From Amaurobius ferox (taxonomy: Eukaryota; Arthropoda; Arachnida; Araneae; Amaurobiidae): 64,000 bases of DNA. This document shows positions 18,438 through 28,901 of this stretch, one piece after another (position 1 is the stretch's first letter; each line of letters opens with the position of its first letter). The translations under genes and the position numbers were made by a program. Under the pieces are notes generated by a model, which had not been told where the DNA came from, searched no databases, and was given only the letters and a program-made list of their open reading frames with translations. The stretch is taken from contig OX578140.1 of NCBI GenBank assembly GCA_951213105.1, positions 34,277,403 through 34,341,402 of the forward strand, given 5' to 3'.

Positions 18438-19339
18438 TGTTGGGTTATACCTTTGGATATTTAATTATTTTAGACCAATAAATTTGTTTAAATGTGTTCA
18501 GGGGTCTTATTTACATAGTCTTTCTCTTCTAGTTATCCATTTTCCAATTGTTTAGGTTTTTGATATTCTCTGTTCAAATAGGTTCTATTCAATAGGTTTT
18601 GTGTTAAAAACGGCGAAAGTTCGTTCTTTTTAGGTTTTAGCAATTTAAATTTATTTAAATTGGCTAATTTGGAATTCCATTTATTGCCCTTTTTAATCCC
18701 TTTAATTTGATTCCAAAATTATTGCCCTCGGTTAAAAATTGGTTAATTCATTGCAATTTTACAGTTTTATTATATTTTCAGCTTTTTAAATATTTCAGAA
18801 TCGTCCATATTTAAATTATTGTCGAATTCGTATTTTCCAAATCGTTTCACTTCATTTCTTTTTAATTTTCGTCTGCTCTGAAATTCCATTTCTCTTCTTT
18901 AAAATTTCGAGTTTTTAATTGGTTGATCGTAATATTAAAATCGTCTGTCATTAATTATTTTATCGTTCATCGATAATTTTGTTTACAATCTGTGGCAGCG
19001 ATGTTTCGCAGTATATAAGTAAAATCGCGCACTTTTTCGCCCTTCTCTTTTTCTTCCCTCTGAACTCAAGATGTGATCTAATAAGCTGTTGTTTTTAGCG
19101 TTTCGGCGCGAGCCGAACCGAAGTGCGAATTCGAAATGCGAATTTCGTTTTCCACTTAATTTCCAAATAATGTTTATATTTTTAGGAAAGTTCCATTTAA
19201 TTTTATGTAGAGTACATATTTGTACACGTAGGGAAACTGGTCAATAGGTCCGAAAAAAAAAATACAAATTTATTAGCGAATGATTTGAATGTTCTTTAGT
19301 ATTTCATAATGTTCCTTTCTTTTCTCCCCCCCCCCAACA
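18438..19339 (+). mobile_element. 902-bp solo LTR inserted in a Tc1-like element
   Basis: Starts TGTTGGG and ends CCCAACA (7-bp inverted ends within TG...CA) and is flanked by the 4-bp direct repeat TATG (18434-18437 and 19340-19343). Removing it plus one TATG joins CCAAGTATG to TAAATGATTGAATTTGC, which aligns with AAAGTACACAAATGATTAAA at 42327-42346 in the other Tc1 copy, so an empty site is visible. A TATA box (AGTATATAAGTA, about 19010) lies before a CT-rich stretch and GAACTCAAG, plausible as U3/R. The internal region was presumably lost by LTR-LTR recombination. The 4-bp duplication fits gypsy or another LTR family. Confidence 0.85.
19005..19022 (+). promoter_or_regulatory. Candidate LTR TATA box
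   Basis: GTATATAAGTAAAATCGCGC sits about two thirds into the solo LTR. It is followed about 40 bases later by pyrimidine-rich text and then a GC-rich GGCGCGAGCCG segment. This is the only clear TATA-type promoter in the LTR. Confidence 0.4.
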
Positions 19340-19545
19340 TATGTAAATGATTGAATTTGCAAGGCCAATTCTTGTTAACTTTGGTCATAGCGCGCGTTTC
19401 TACTGCGAAACTAGAATCCTATAAAACAGGGTAAAAATGTGGAAGGTTTATCTTTGCTCTTTATCAGCGTTGCAGTTCTGTGGAGACTGAACCAATAATG
19501 ACGTTACAATGTTGCCGAAGACTTTATAAGCAATCCAACGAGTTT
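19340..19545 (+). mobile_element. Tc1-like element, part 2 of the split copy (truncated)
   Basis: Aligns with 42335-42530: AAATGATTGAATTTGCAAGG, GGTCATAGCGCGCGTTTCTA, GGTTTATCTTTGCTC, and GCCGAAGACTTTATAAGCAA. Homology ends at about 19545, before the transposase helix-turn-helix coding part. Confidence 0.85.
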
Positions 19546-19974
19546 GATATGATAAATTACTGATATGCGAGTAAACTATATGCTAAATTATTTTGAAAGG
19601 AGTCGACATTTTATGTTGTGTTCTTCATACATATTTTATGGCACAATTGCGGGGGAAGTATTGCCAATTTTCATTTTATAATAAGATTTATCCATTTTCT
19701 TAAACATTTGGCAACCAAAAATTGCTAAATTTATCCGTAAAATGGTTACATTTTGCAATGTTGCTTGTAAATACTATCAATAGAGGTTTGAAATCAAGCC
19801 AATTTTGCTACGATTCTAGCCCCAACGTTGATTAAAGTCTTGGCAATATTGCTTATTGAAGGATGTTTTTGTCGAGCGTTCTGTCCTCGAACATTTTAGC
19901 AGGGTCCTTTCAAATTATTTAAAGAGGCATGCTAAAATGTTAAACTTAAATACACCAAAAGTGGTCGCCAATCG

Positions 19975-20047
19975 GCTTCCTTTTAGCCGAGAGACTTAGG
20001 GCGTCAATTTGCGGGGACTTTAGGCTCCGGTTCGATTCCCTCTTGGG
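19975..20047 (+). pseudogene. tRNA-Leu-like pseudogene 1
   Basis: TTAGCCGAGAGACTTAGGGC looks like a class II (Leu-type) A-box/D-arm. GCTCCGGTTCGATTCC provides the T-arm/B box. The acceptor stem is poor, so it is probably a pseudogene or a polymerase III SINE fragment. Confidence 0.5.
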
Positions 20048-20195
20048 GAAAAAGGATACAATTATAGTGTTAGATTGTAAAGGATGTTTTTGTCGAGAGT
20101 TCTGTCCGTGCCAATTTTAGCCGTGTCTTTTCAACTTATTTAAAGAGGCATGCTAAAATGTTAAACTTAAATACACCAAAATTCAATCACCAGTT

Positions 20196-20268
20196 GTCGC
20201 CCTTTTGGCCGAGAGGCTTGGGGCGTCAAGTTGAGGGGCTTTAGGCTCGGGTTCGGTTCCTTCTTGGT
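20196..20268 (+). pseudogene. tRNA-Leu-like pseudogene 2
   Basis: TTGGCCGAGAGGCTTGGGGC followed by GTCAAGTTGAGGGGC and CTCGGGTTCGGTTCC resembles the D-arm, anticodon region and T-arm of tRNA-Leu. It is the second unit of the 220-bp duplication. No clean acceptor stem is seen. Confidence 0.5.
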
Positions 20269-20421
20269 TAAAATTGTAGTGTTGAAGATCAGCGGGTTTT
20301 AGCGCGTTTTCGGGAGGTTGATGGGGAATCTGGGGTTCTTAATTAGTTAGGTCGGCTTAGGTCACTTTCTCTCCATTTTTTTTTGTAATATTTCTTACTA
20401 AATTATCTACACGAGATGGAG

Positions 20422-20512
20422 GACGAGCGGTGTGTGTGCTCTACCGTTGCCGGTGGGGTTTCTCTTCGGGCCTGCTGACTTCGGTGTCGAGCACGCCACC
20501 TTTCCTCGTCCG
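20422..20512 (+). other. GC-rich hairpin-forming block, candidate structured RNA
   Basis: In an AT-rich setting, GGACGAG plus GGTGTGTGTGCTC (20422-20442) pairs with GAGCACGCCACC plus CCTCGTCC (20490-20512). The loop contains CCGTTGCCGG and CTTCGG-type turns. I recognise no known snRNA, RNase P or SRP motif in it. Confidence 0.4.
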
Positions 20513-20625
20513 AAGTTCGTGCAGGGCTTATTTTAGACCACGTGACTCCTGTTAAAAAAGCCTCGAAATTTTGAGCATTTTAAGAAACAGCACATCTCTT
20601 TTTTACCAACCCTTTTAGTGGATGA

Positions 20626-20731
20626 ACAGGAAATGACGTATCAGAAGTGACGTCATGCGACGGCACTACCGGTACGTCATTTCCTGTGGCGTCACTTCCG
20701 ATACGTCATTTCCTGTGGCGTGACTTCCGGT
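20626..20731. promoter_or_regulatory. Palindromic cluster of CRE- and Ets-like sites
   Basis: A 27-bp arm at 20626-20652 is repeated inverted at 20690-20716 with one mismatch. The outer part (20673-20730) is also a direct repeat with a 29-base period. The text contains a perfect TGACGTCA (20648-20655), several TGACG half-sites, and GGAAGT/ACTTCC cores. It could be a regulatory module or simply a short satellite. Confidence 0.45.
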
Positions 20732-20821
20732 CAAATAATATTAATAATGAAATACTTTTTATTAATTTTAGGTAGCAAAATTCAGGTTGTTGAGAAAAAC
20801 ACAAATACCTAAACGTCTCAA

Positions 20822-22190
20822 TACAGGTAGTTGGACTCGAACCAACAGCCTCTGAAATTGTAGGAAGACAACAAGACAACTAAGCCAGCCAGATCATGAA
20901 CCGAAAAATCTACTTAATTTATTTAAACGTAACGTTGAGACAGATCAGAAAAAGCACAGACACCAAAACGACTTGTTGGACTCGAACCCACAAACTCTAG
21001 AATTTGAAGCAGACAACATGACCAAGAGCCAGCCAGCTCGTACATAGAAAATCTTAATTAATCTATTTAAACTTAACGGAGAGACTGATTGTAAAATCAC
21101 AGATATAAAAACGACCCAACTCGCTATATTCAATAAGAATGAATGAACTCGAACCCACAGCTTCTGAAATTTGTAGCCTACAACCTGACCAATGAGCCAG
21201 TCAGCACATATACCAAAAGTCCTAATTAATCTATTTAAACTTCACGGAGGGACTGGTTGTAAAAATCACAGATATCAAAACGACTCAACTCACTATATTC
21301 AATACGAGTGGATGGACTTGAACCCACAGCCTCTGGAATTTGATGCAGACAGCATGACCATTGAGCCAGCCAGCTCATATGCCGCAAGCCCTAATTAATC
21401 TATTTAAACTTAACAGACAGCCTGATCGTAAAAAAACACATATATCAAAACGGCACCACTTACTACATCGAATGCAAGCGGGTGGATTCGAACCCATAAC
21501 CTCTAGATTATGGAACAGACAACATGACCACTGAGCCAGCTAGTCCATACCTCATTGATCTTCATAAATCTATTTAAAATTCACGGAGAGACTGATCATA
21601 AAAAGCATAGATACCAAAACGATGTAACTCGCTATATTCAATAGGAGTAGACGAACTCGAACCTCAGCCACCAGAATTGGTAACAGACAGCATAACCACT
21701 GAGCCACCCAGCGCACAAACTAAAGATATTAATTAATCTATTTGAACTTAACTGAGAGACTGATAGAAAAAATACACAGATACTAAAACGACTCATTGGA
21801 CTCGAAATTAGACACTCTGGAATTCGTGGCAGGTAACATGACCACTGAGACAGCCAGTTCACAAGCCGAAGAACCTAATTAATCTATTTAAACTTAACTG
21901 AGAGACATAAAAAATAAACATGTACCCAAACGACTCAATGCAGTCGAATTCAGAACCTCTGGAATCGATGGAAGGTAATATGACCAGTGAGCCAGCCAAC
22001 TCACACACCGAAGATCTTAAGTAATATATTTAAACTTAAATGAGACTGATAAAAGAAATTACACTGATACAATAGACTCAAACCCAGAGCATCTAGATTT
22101 GGTGGAAGGTAACATGACCACCGAGCCAGCCAGTTCACAATACAACGAGCCTAATTAATCTGTTTAAATTTAACTGAGAGATTGTTTGGA
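20822..22190 (-). repeat. Tandem array of nine tRNA-like units (~135-171 bp period)
   Basis: On the minus strand each unit contains an A-box-like GGCTGGCTCAATGGTCATG and a B-box-like GTGGGTTCGAGTCC about 35-40 bases later, separated by linkers with TTAATTAGGATCTT-like and TCTCCGTTAAGTTTAAATAG-like text. B-box positions on the plus strand are near 20836, 20980, 21147, 21313, 21486, 21653, 21803, 21943 and 22078. Units 3-6 carry about 25 extra bases (ACTCACTATATTCAATACGAG-type, shown shortened: CTATATTCAATACGAG) and so have a ~168-bp period; the others run ~135-148. Acceptor and T stems are imperfect, so I call them tRNA-like pseudogenes or a tRNA-derived satellite. Transcription by polymerase III is possible. 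Confidence 0.8.
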
Positions 22191-22410
22191 AAATACACGA
22201 ACTTCTGTTGTCGAGAAAGCAGTTCATGGTAGGCTAAGACAGAACATGCTATTAGCAAATCAGCGTGTTTGCTGATCAACATTTTAAGCATTAGGCCATT
22301 CGAGCTACGAGAAGAACTGAAATTACTATTTAACTTTTAAAGAAATTACAAAAAATCTAAGAAGTCTTTGAATGCTATATTTTAGTTTCGAATTATATAG
22401 AATAAGAAAA
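22191..22410. other. Spacer after the tRNA-like array
   Basis: Starts with one more linker-like line (AACTGAGAGATTGTTTGG), so the array may have had a tenth unit that decayed. Nothing else is recognised. Confidence 0.4.
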
Positions 22411-22815
22411 TTATAAGAGAATAAAATCAGGTGTAATATATGTATATATATGTATAATAATAATATAATAGTATATATGTAATAATAATATAATAGTAAT
22501 ATATGTATATATCTCCGAAATCTTTAAACCTGAAGGCCATAATTGATTCCAATATATGCCAATATATGTCAAAATATATGTCAAAATATATGCCAATATA
22601 CTTGTACTACTTATATTCTCGTGAATTAGAAGATAAAACCGTGCATTTTTAAAATATTACCCATACTACGTACAATATATGAGTTTCAACAATTTTTGCC
22701 AAAATAAAACAATGATGTAATAAATTGAAAATAGCAATAATCCCCGAAAATATCAATAATAATAATGTTTACACCTGAAGACTGTAATTTATGTAATCCA
22801 GTAAAAAACTTACTC
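22411..22815 (-). repeat. Family A/C repeat, internal fragment (inverted)
   Basis: Matches the minus strand of 36316-36660 and 37260-37600: GCCATAATTGATTCCAATAT, ATATGCCAATATATGTCAAA, TACTACTTATATTCTCGTG, AAAATATCAATAATAATAAT. The ends of the full-length repeat are missing. Confidence 0.75.
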
Positions 22816-23590
22816 AGCCCTCAAAGTACCTAACCATCACAGTAACTTTCCCCAATTATACTTTTACTAATATGAATATGTGAGACAATTGATTTTAGCA
22901 GATCCCGCTATATATTAAAATCGTTATATTTTAATTGCTGTTTTAACGTGTGAATCCCTTTCAGATAAATTTTGATAAACAAGTTAGTTTTACAGGCTTT
23001 GGAACAAAAATATATGCAAAGTTTGTGCAAGAATTTTGCACATAGAGCTTTCAGTAAGGACATTGATTAGGTCACGAGTTTTTAGTTTCATGTTCAAAAC
23101 GTACATTGGCAAATAATTTGTGGAATAATTTATTTTTGTGTCTAGAGAGGTTATTTAAATATTATGTATGACTGGAAATTTCATTTATTTAAAAATTCCT
23201 TAACCCAACTAATCCACCAGAATATTTTCTAAAAAATGTTTTTGTTAAGTTTATACCCAATGACGCAACATTTAATTAAATTGCCATTAACAAAAAGTAC
23301 CTTAATTGCGTCTTTAAATCCAATTTCATCTAATTTCACATTATGATTTTTATGTGTTTATATAATTTTAGGAAATTATCATCAACCATGCTGTTTGAGT
23401 TTCAGGAAATACCCAAAGCTTTGGATAGTCAAAACTGTCTGGGTATTCGCAATAAACGGATCCTATTTCGTACCTGTCAATATACGTAGAATCAGATGCA
23501 AAGAGGCTTTTTTTTATATGATCACGTATAGAAAATGCGGTGAAAAAAAGATTGTACTCAGTACATTCCTGGTTTCATATATTCCTCTTA
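22816..23590. other. AT-rich spacer, nothing recognised
   Basis: No gene or repeat identified. The ORF at 23395-23613 has no recognisable domain. Confidence 0.4.
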
Positions 23591-23594
23591 GTGG

Positions 23595-23818
23595 GAAAAA
23601 AATGGGAGTTTAGGACAGCGATTTTGCAAGACTGGCAAAAAGATAAGATGTGCGAAGTGTTGTAATAGAACACTCATGCGCGCTCAGTCTGACGCAGTTT
23701 CGGCAAAACTGCGTCAGACTGAGTGCGCATGCGTCTGGACTTTAGCTATTATAATAAGCCTATTACAATACTTCGCGCATCTTGCACAAATTGCTGGCCT
23801 AAACTCCCAGGTTTTTTT
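23595..23818. mobile_element. 224-bp fold-back element (MITE-like or hairpin RNA gene)
   Basis: The whole segment is an inverted repeat. The outer arm GGGAGTTTAGGACAGCGATT (23604-) pairs with the complement ending CCTAAACTCCC (23798-23808). A middle arm near 23650-23668 (TGCGAAGTGTTGTAATAG) pairs with 23758-23780. The core 23676-23700 pairs with 23706-23730 over 25 bases with one mismatch and a 5-base loop (CGGCA). The core is GC-richer than the flanks. Long imperfect arms with a terminal loop fit a MITE or a long hairpin RNA; no target duplication was found. Confidence 0.75.
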
Positions 23819-23824
23819 AACCAG

Positions 23825-25488
23825 AATAAATAAAATTTTACTACACAAAGTATTAAAAATAAATAGCTTTTATTTTGTCCTTCTGATATTAATATGTAGA
23901 ATTTAAAGTACATTGAAAATACAATACGAGGCATGTGCTCCACATATTTTTTTGCAATTTCCACACAAAGAGAATAAAGCTTCCATTCAAAGAATTGTAT
24001 CATTAATTAGCTACTCAGCAAGGCTTGACAATAGAGCTTCTTCATTTTGTCTAGCAAACGGTATGTTCTTTACAGTCAAGTCAGTCGCTACTATAAAAGT
24101 AATGAAAATTAGATAGTAAATGCATTTAAGTACAGACATACGTTTCATTACAGGAAATCCAAGATCTAGAAATAGTACCACATAAAATACTTAAATGGAG
24201 ATTGAAGTAAAAATCTCGATTTGAGTTTTTTAGTAATTTGAAAAGTGCCAATTCTTGGATATAAATCGATGCACACAAACAGTATCGACCCCTACAGGTA
24301 TTAATATTTTTACACAAAATAATGTAATCGTGAATAGCTAGTAATGATCGCTGACTGATTTTGTTATGATAGCTATCAGTTTGCTTATTACGTGTTAGAA
24401 AATACTATTTTTTAAATATTAATGTAAATTGAAACACTACTAACAAGACTCAAAATCCAAACTAATTGCTGAATAATATTTTCTGGTCACGAGTGTAGAA
24501 AATGATATTTCTTTCAAAAATACCCTTAACTTTTGGAGTATACGAGGCTCTTTGCAAGCTTCAATTGGAGTTATTCTATAAAATGCAAAATTCTAAAGAC
24601 AGTAGGTGCTGAATTCGGTGAGTCTTGAGTTAAAATGGTGAGACTTGACATTATGGGTCACTAAAATGTAAATTGTAAAAATGTGATATAACATTTACTT
24701 ATTGAATTTGTATGCGAAATAGAAATTGTCTTTCTATTTCTTTTCTATTTCATAATTGTCTTTCTATTTTATCCACCATTGATAGTGTTATTGCTATTAT
24801 GTACAGAAATAGAAACTTTTTCTACTTTCATTCCAGACATCGCGTTACTACAGTGTGTACAGGACATGCATTAATATATGCTTTAGTTGTGACTCCAGGT
24901 TTTAAGACTGTTTTCAAGATATATACTGAAAATAACCAAAAGTTGTATATTTGCTTAGGTGGCTGTTTAACAAAGACGCAATGAAATAGAAAAATATGTT
25001 GTTTTTCTATATACTTAAGAGCAAACATATCCCGTTTAAAACTATAAACATTAGACATATCAGTTAAAAACGAAAAAAAATATTTCGAGTTATACTAATT
25101 CGCAAAATTTTTCTGTGATCCATAATTTAAATTTTGTTTCTATGGTTCAAGGATTTTAGAAATAATTTTCTCTCGTAAACATTATTATACAGACTAGTTC
25201 ATTTATCCACGATTGTATGAATTATAGATTAGATATTTGCCTGAGTAGCTATTTTGCAAGGACGTGAAGAAATAGAAAAGTATGCTCATTTTCTACTGAA
25301 GAGCAAATATTCCCGTTTAAAACTGTAAACAATATAGGTACCCTAAATAAAAACAAAATCTTTCCGAGTTCTAGTTGCTAATTTTTTCTATGATACACAA
25401 TTTAATTTTTTTTTTAATTTTAATGATCTGCAGTGTTAATGGATTTTGAAGTATTAAATATTTCTACCAGAAAAGTTCTACAACCCTT
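23825..25488. other. AT-rich spacer, nothing recognised
   Basis: About 1.7 kb without a recognised feature. A rough ~350-base duplication is visible: 24945-25110 and 25240-25390 share AGGTGGCTGTTTAACAAAGA / GAGTAGCTATTTTGCAAGGA, GAAATAGAAAA.TATG and GAGCAAATAT.CCCGTTTAAAACT. Confidence 0.4.
24945..25400 (+). repeat. Diverged direct duplication
   Basis: Two segments about 290 bases apart share GCAATGAAATAGAAAAATAT / GTGAAGAAATAGAAAAGTAT, then AAGAGCAAA.AT, CCCGTTTAAAACT.TAAAC, and a C.GAGTT line. They are moderately diverged. Confidence 0.55.
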
Positions 25489-25489
25489 A

Positions 25490-26400
25490 TTACTTTCCTT
25501 ATATACATAATGTATAAGGAAAGTATTGGGACGGGGTCGAAAATTCGAGTTTTCCACAGGAGAGCACGTTTCAAGCATCCCTGATCACGAATCAAACATT
25601 TTTGAAGTGATGTCTGTATGTGTGAGTGTGTGTGTGTCAGTGAGTCTGTGGAGACGATAACTGACGAATGAATGGACCGATTCGAACGAAATTTGTACAG
25701 AAATCACAATCCATAAACACTGGAAGCCTATTGTTTCTATATGCAATCGAACGTTCAGAACCCCCCTAAATTTTTGAGTGAAATTTTGAAAAAATCGTCA
25801 AAAAATCAATACTTTTAATAAAGTTACGCAAATAGACATTTCTTATGTAATTTTTCCTTAGAAAACGATTGACATAAACTTAACATAAACGTTCTCGAGA
25901 TAATCCACATTTTAAAAATACATTTATCAAAAAACCCCATAAATTAAATAAAATCTATTAACTCTTGAGAAACATGTTCACTTTTCATATGTAATATCAT
26001 GCGATATATTGGGTGATATTATTCTCGTGGATCTAGCTCGTTCCATTCTGGAGAAAAGGTACTTAGAGTAATATTTTTGCATTTGAACGCCAATAATCAT
26101 TTTTATGCTATAAGAATAACTTATTTATCCATCCATAACGCTTGGCGAGATTTTGGTGACGAATTTAGCGGAATGTCGCCAACTTGGCGACTTTTTAAAA
26201 TTTTGCCAAATTAACGAAAATCTTACCAAATGGATAAAAATGACGTTAAATCAATGAAAATGACAACTGATTGACGAAAATTCAATATCTTAGAATATAA
26301 GTATCTATTAGAAGTAAAACCTATTTTTTTGCTGTAAAAGTAGTAAATTCATTGCATTATATAAGGAAAGTCATGTGTTGCCCACATCAGATTTTTTATT
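25490..26400 (+). repeat. Family B repeat, copy 2 (full length)
   Basis: Starts with a palindrome, ACTTTCCTTATA...TATAAGGAAAGT (25495-25527), then a (GT)n patch (25618-25640), TGACGAATGAATGGACCGAT, a C6 line AGAACCCCCCTAAATTTTTG, GATATTGGGTGATATTATTC-like text (26004-26024), the GGCGA/CGCCAA block (26150-26230), and the end TATAAGGAAAGTCATGTG... CAGATTTTTT. The 12-base TATAAGGAAAGT occurs at both ends, inverted to the first half of the palindrome, so the ends resemble terminal inverted repeats. Confidence 0.85.
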
Positions 26401-27270
26401 TAAAAATGCGATGAATTTTTATTATCTAGACTTGGAGTGAGTATCTAAATTTGGAGTGAAATTGAGGCAACTGATTATCATTAAGTTGTAAAGGTGGACA
26501 TCTTTGAGTCGGTAGTTGAACTTATTTTCTGTAAGTTCATCTTTGAGCATGCTGCTTCACAGGCATTTATATTGAGGCAAACATTGTGCACAGTTTTATG
26601 CCCAAGGTTTTTATTTATGTTTATTTATTATCGCATAGTTATTCGATCCAGAAATGCTTGCATTGACGAGAACTTGGAACTTGAGTATGTTTGTTCTTTA
26701 AAGTAAAGTCTTCTTGAAACTCAATCCAATCCATACGTATAACAGCTTCATTACAGCTGGAAACATCTTTCGTAATTTTCTGTTTTCGTGATCTTTTCCC
26801 GCCAGGGAATTTTATATTGGAATACGTATTTAAAAAAAAATTGTTACACTAACAATAAATCATAATAAATGTGGAAAAATCACATTCGGAAACAAGCCTT
26901 AGTGACTGCAAACATTAACTAAATTAGACCCCGTTTGTTTAAATTAATCTTAGTTTACCTGGAATATCTTTTCACCGGTAATGTACTATAATGTATGCTT
27001 TCTTTAACACAAGTCAATTATTGTTGATACATAATAGAATATGTAACTAATACTGGCAACCTGCGAGGAGGGAATAAAGAACTGCCGAACAAATTATAAT
27101 ATTTAGAATCAGAAGTAGGAATTCTTAGTGAACCCCTACACTTTCCGAAATTCGATGCTTAATCCATATCACTAATCCTGTGTACACCATTCATTCTTAA
27201 GCTGGGAGTCGCGAAAAAATGTTTGAAGGTCGTGGAGAATTCGTATAAATATGTATTTTACTAGTTTCTT
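26401..27270. other. Spacer, nothing recognised
   Basis: No domain is seen in the ORF at 26494-26706. No repeat recognised. Confidence 0.4.
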
Positions 27271-27279
27271 CTTACTTTA

Positions 27280-27960
27280 CAAGAAAGTGCATGTCCGGAG
27301 CTAGTAAATTCACTACAAATGAGAAAGAGAAGGCGTGATGTCTCGGTTGATTATGAGTATTGCCGCAAGCAAGATGTCATTGGTAAATGTCGCCTTTAGT
27401 CTGCTTATGATTCTAAACCAGCATATAGCTTTTTTCGAGGAAGAATGTTTTTGTTGGAATAATTGTGTTGGTGTATATACACAGACGACGCTGCAGCGAT
27501 GATGGAGGTGCACCTCGAATTTCTAGCAAAAGTTAAATTTATTAAAAATGGAAAAATCACCTTTACCCATTGTTTCATACATCGAGAGGCATTAATAGCT
27601 GAAAAATGTATACAGATCTCAATTTAGTTTTACAAAGTGCCATAAATATTCTCAACTTTTGAAATTGTCACTGAAAATGATTTAGATAATATTTTGATTC
27701 AAAAGAACTTAAATGATTTTTTGTTATGCTCCACAGAATAATTTAGTAAATATTGTTTGTCAAATTTAATTGCTGACACACGTTATCTGGATACAAAATC
27801 ATTCATAGTACAAATGACAAATGGAAATAGCCCCCACTGTGCCCATGAAGAAATTGCTAAAATTAGCAGTGATAAAAAACTTACAATTGAGTTTGAAAAG
27901 CAAAACTTGAATACTTTGAAAAACTTGAAAACTTGAGGCCTAATCGCCCTCATTGGTGGG
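27280..27960 (+). pseudogene. hAT transposase relic (ZBED5/FAM200-like)
   Basis: On the plus strand CFCWNNCVGVYT (27445-27480) continues after a one-base shift as TDDAAAMMEVHLEFLAKVK and ITFTHCFIHREALIAEKC (27481-27610). This matches the W-x-x-C-V-G-I/V-C/Y-T-D-G-A...M, then THCFIHREAL lines of ZBED5/FAM200-type hAT transposases. The D of TD is one catalytic residue. Further on, CAHEEIAKISSDKKLTIEFE (27835-27895) resembles the C-terminal E-x-I/L-x-x-I/L-SxDxxL-xxxFE segment near the dimerisation domain. Most of the middle is missing or shredded by stops, so it is a dead copy. Family B copy 3 begins right after it. Confidence 0.7.
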
Positions 27961-27989
27961 AAATCCGTCCTGTGCAAGTACATATTTTT

Positions 27990-28901
27990 ACTTTCCTTAT
28001 ATACATAATATATAAGGAAAGTATTGTGGCGGGGTCGAAAATTCCAATTGGAGTTTTCGACGAGAGAGCACGTTTCAAGCATTCCTGATCACGAATCAAA
28101 CACTTTTTAGATGATGTCTGTGTGTGTGTGTGAGTGTGTGTGTGTGTGTGTGTGTCAGTGAGTCTGTGGAGACGCTAACTGACGAACGAATGGACCGATT
28201 CGAACAAAATTTGGTACAAAGATCACAATGGAAGCCTATTGTTTCGAGTGAAATTTAAAAAAATCGTCAAAAAATGAAAACCGCTTATAAAGTTACGGAA
28301 ATAGACATTTCATATGAAATTTTTCATTAGAAAACGATTGATATAAATTTTAGAACTCTAACATAAACCGTTCTCGAGATATTGCACATTTTTTAAAAAA
28401 ATTATCAAAAAGTCATATAAAATAAGAAAAACATATTTCCTATTGAGACAAATGTTTACTTTTCATATGTAATACCATGCGATAAATTTGATGACATCAT
28501 TCTAGTGGATCTAGCTCGTTTCATTGATGAAAAAAATACTTTGAGTAATACTTTTGTATTTGAACGCCAATAATCATTTATCTGCTGTAAGAATAACTTA
28601 TTTCTTCGTCCATAACGCTTGGCGAGATTTTGGCGACGAATTTGTTGGAATGTCGCCAACTTGGTGACTTTTTTCAATATTGCTAAATTAACGAAAAACT
28701 CTCCAAATGGATTAAAATCGCGCTAAATCAATGACGACTCATTGATGATGACAACATGGAAAATGACGACTCATTGACGAAAATTCAATATCTTGAAAGA
28801 ATATAAGTAACTACTATAAAAATAATCTATTTTTTTACTGTAAAAGTCGTAAATTCATGCATTATATAAGGAAAGTCATGTGCTGCCCACGTCAGATTTT
28901 T
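27990..28901 (+). repeat. Family B repeat, copy 3 (full length)
   Basis: Same landmarks as copy 2, with the palindromic start at about 27991-28023, a long (GT)n at 28116-28154, and the end GCTGCCCACGTCAGATTTTT at about 28881-28901. It lacks about 70 bases around 28235 (the tract around GTTTAGAACCCCCCT) compared with copies 2 and 4. It joins copy 4 head-to-tail without a spacer. A minus-strand ORF (28456-28677) overlaps the CGCCAA block and recurs in copy 4. Confidence 0.85.

Larger units (their letters stand above)
19859..20297 (+). repeat. Tandem duplication of a ~220-bp unit with tRNA-Leu-like text
   Basis: Two head-to-tail units (19859-20079 and 20080-20297) share AAGGATGTTTTTGTCGAG, then TTTAAAGAGGCATGCTAAAA, GTTAAACTTAAATACACCAAAA, and a tRNA-like block. 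The units have diverged moderately. Confidence 0.85.

Noticed and set aside
20822..22190. Regular repeats that might suggest a CRISPR array
   Set aside because: Units are 135-171 bp, diverged, tRNA-like, and lie in a eukaryotic repeat-rich genome.
28456..28677. Minus-strand ORF in family B that recurs in copy 4 (29449-29634)
   Set aside because: The similarity follows from DNA homology of the repeat; the ORF is not kept in the other copies and shows no domain.
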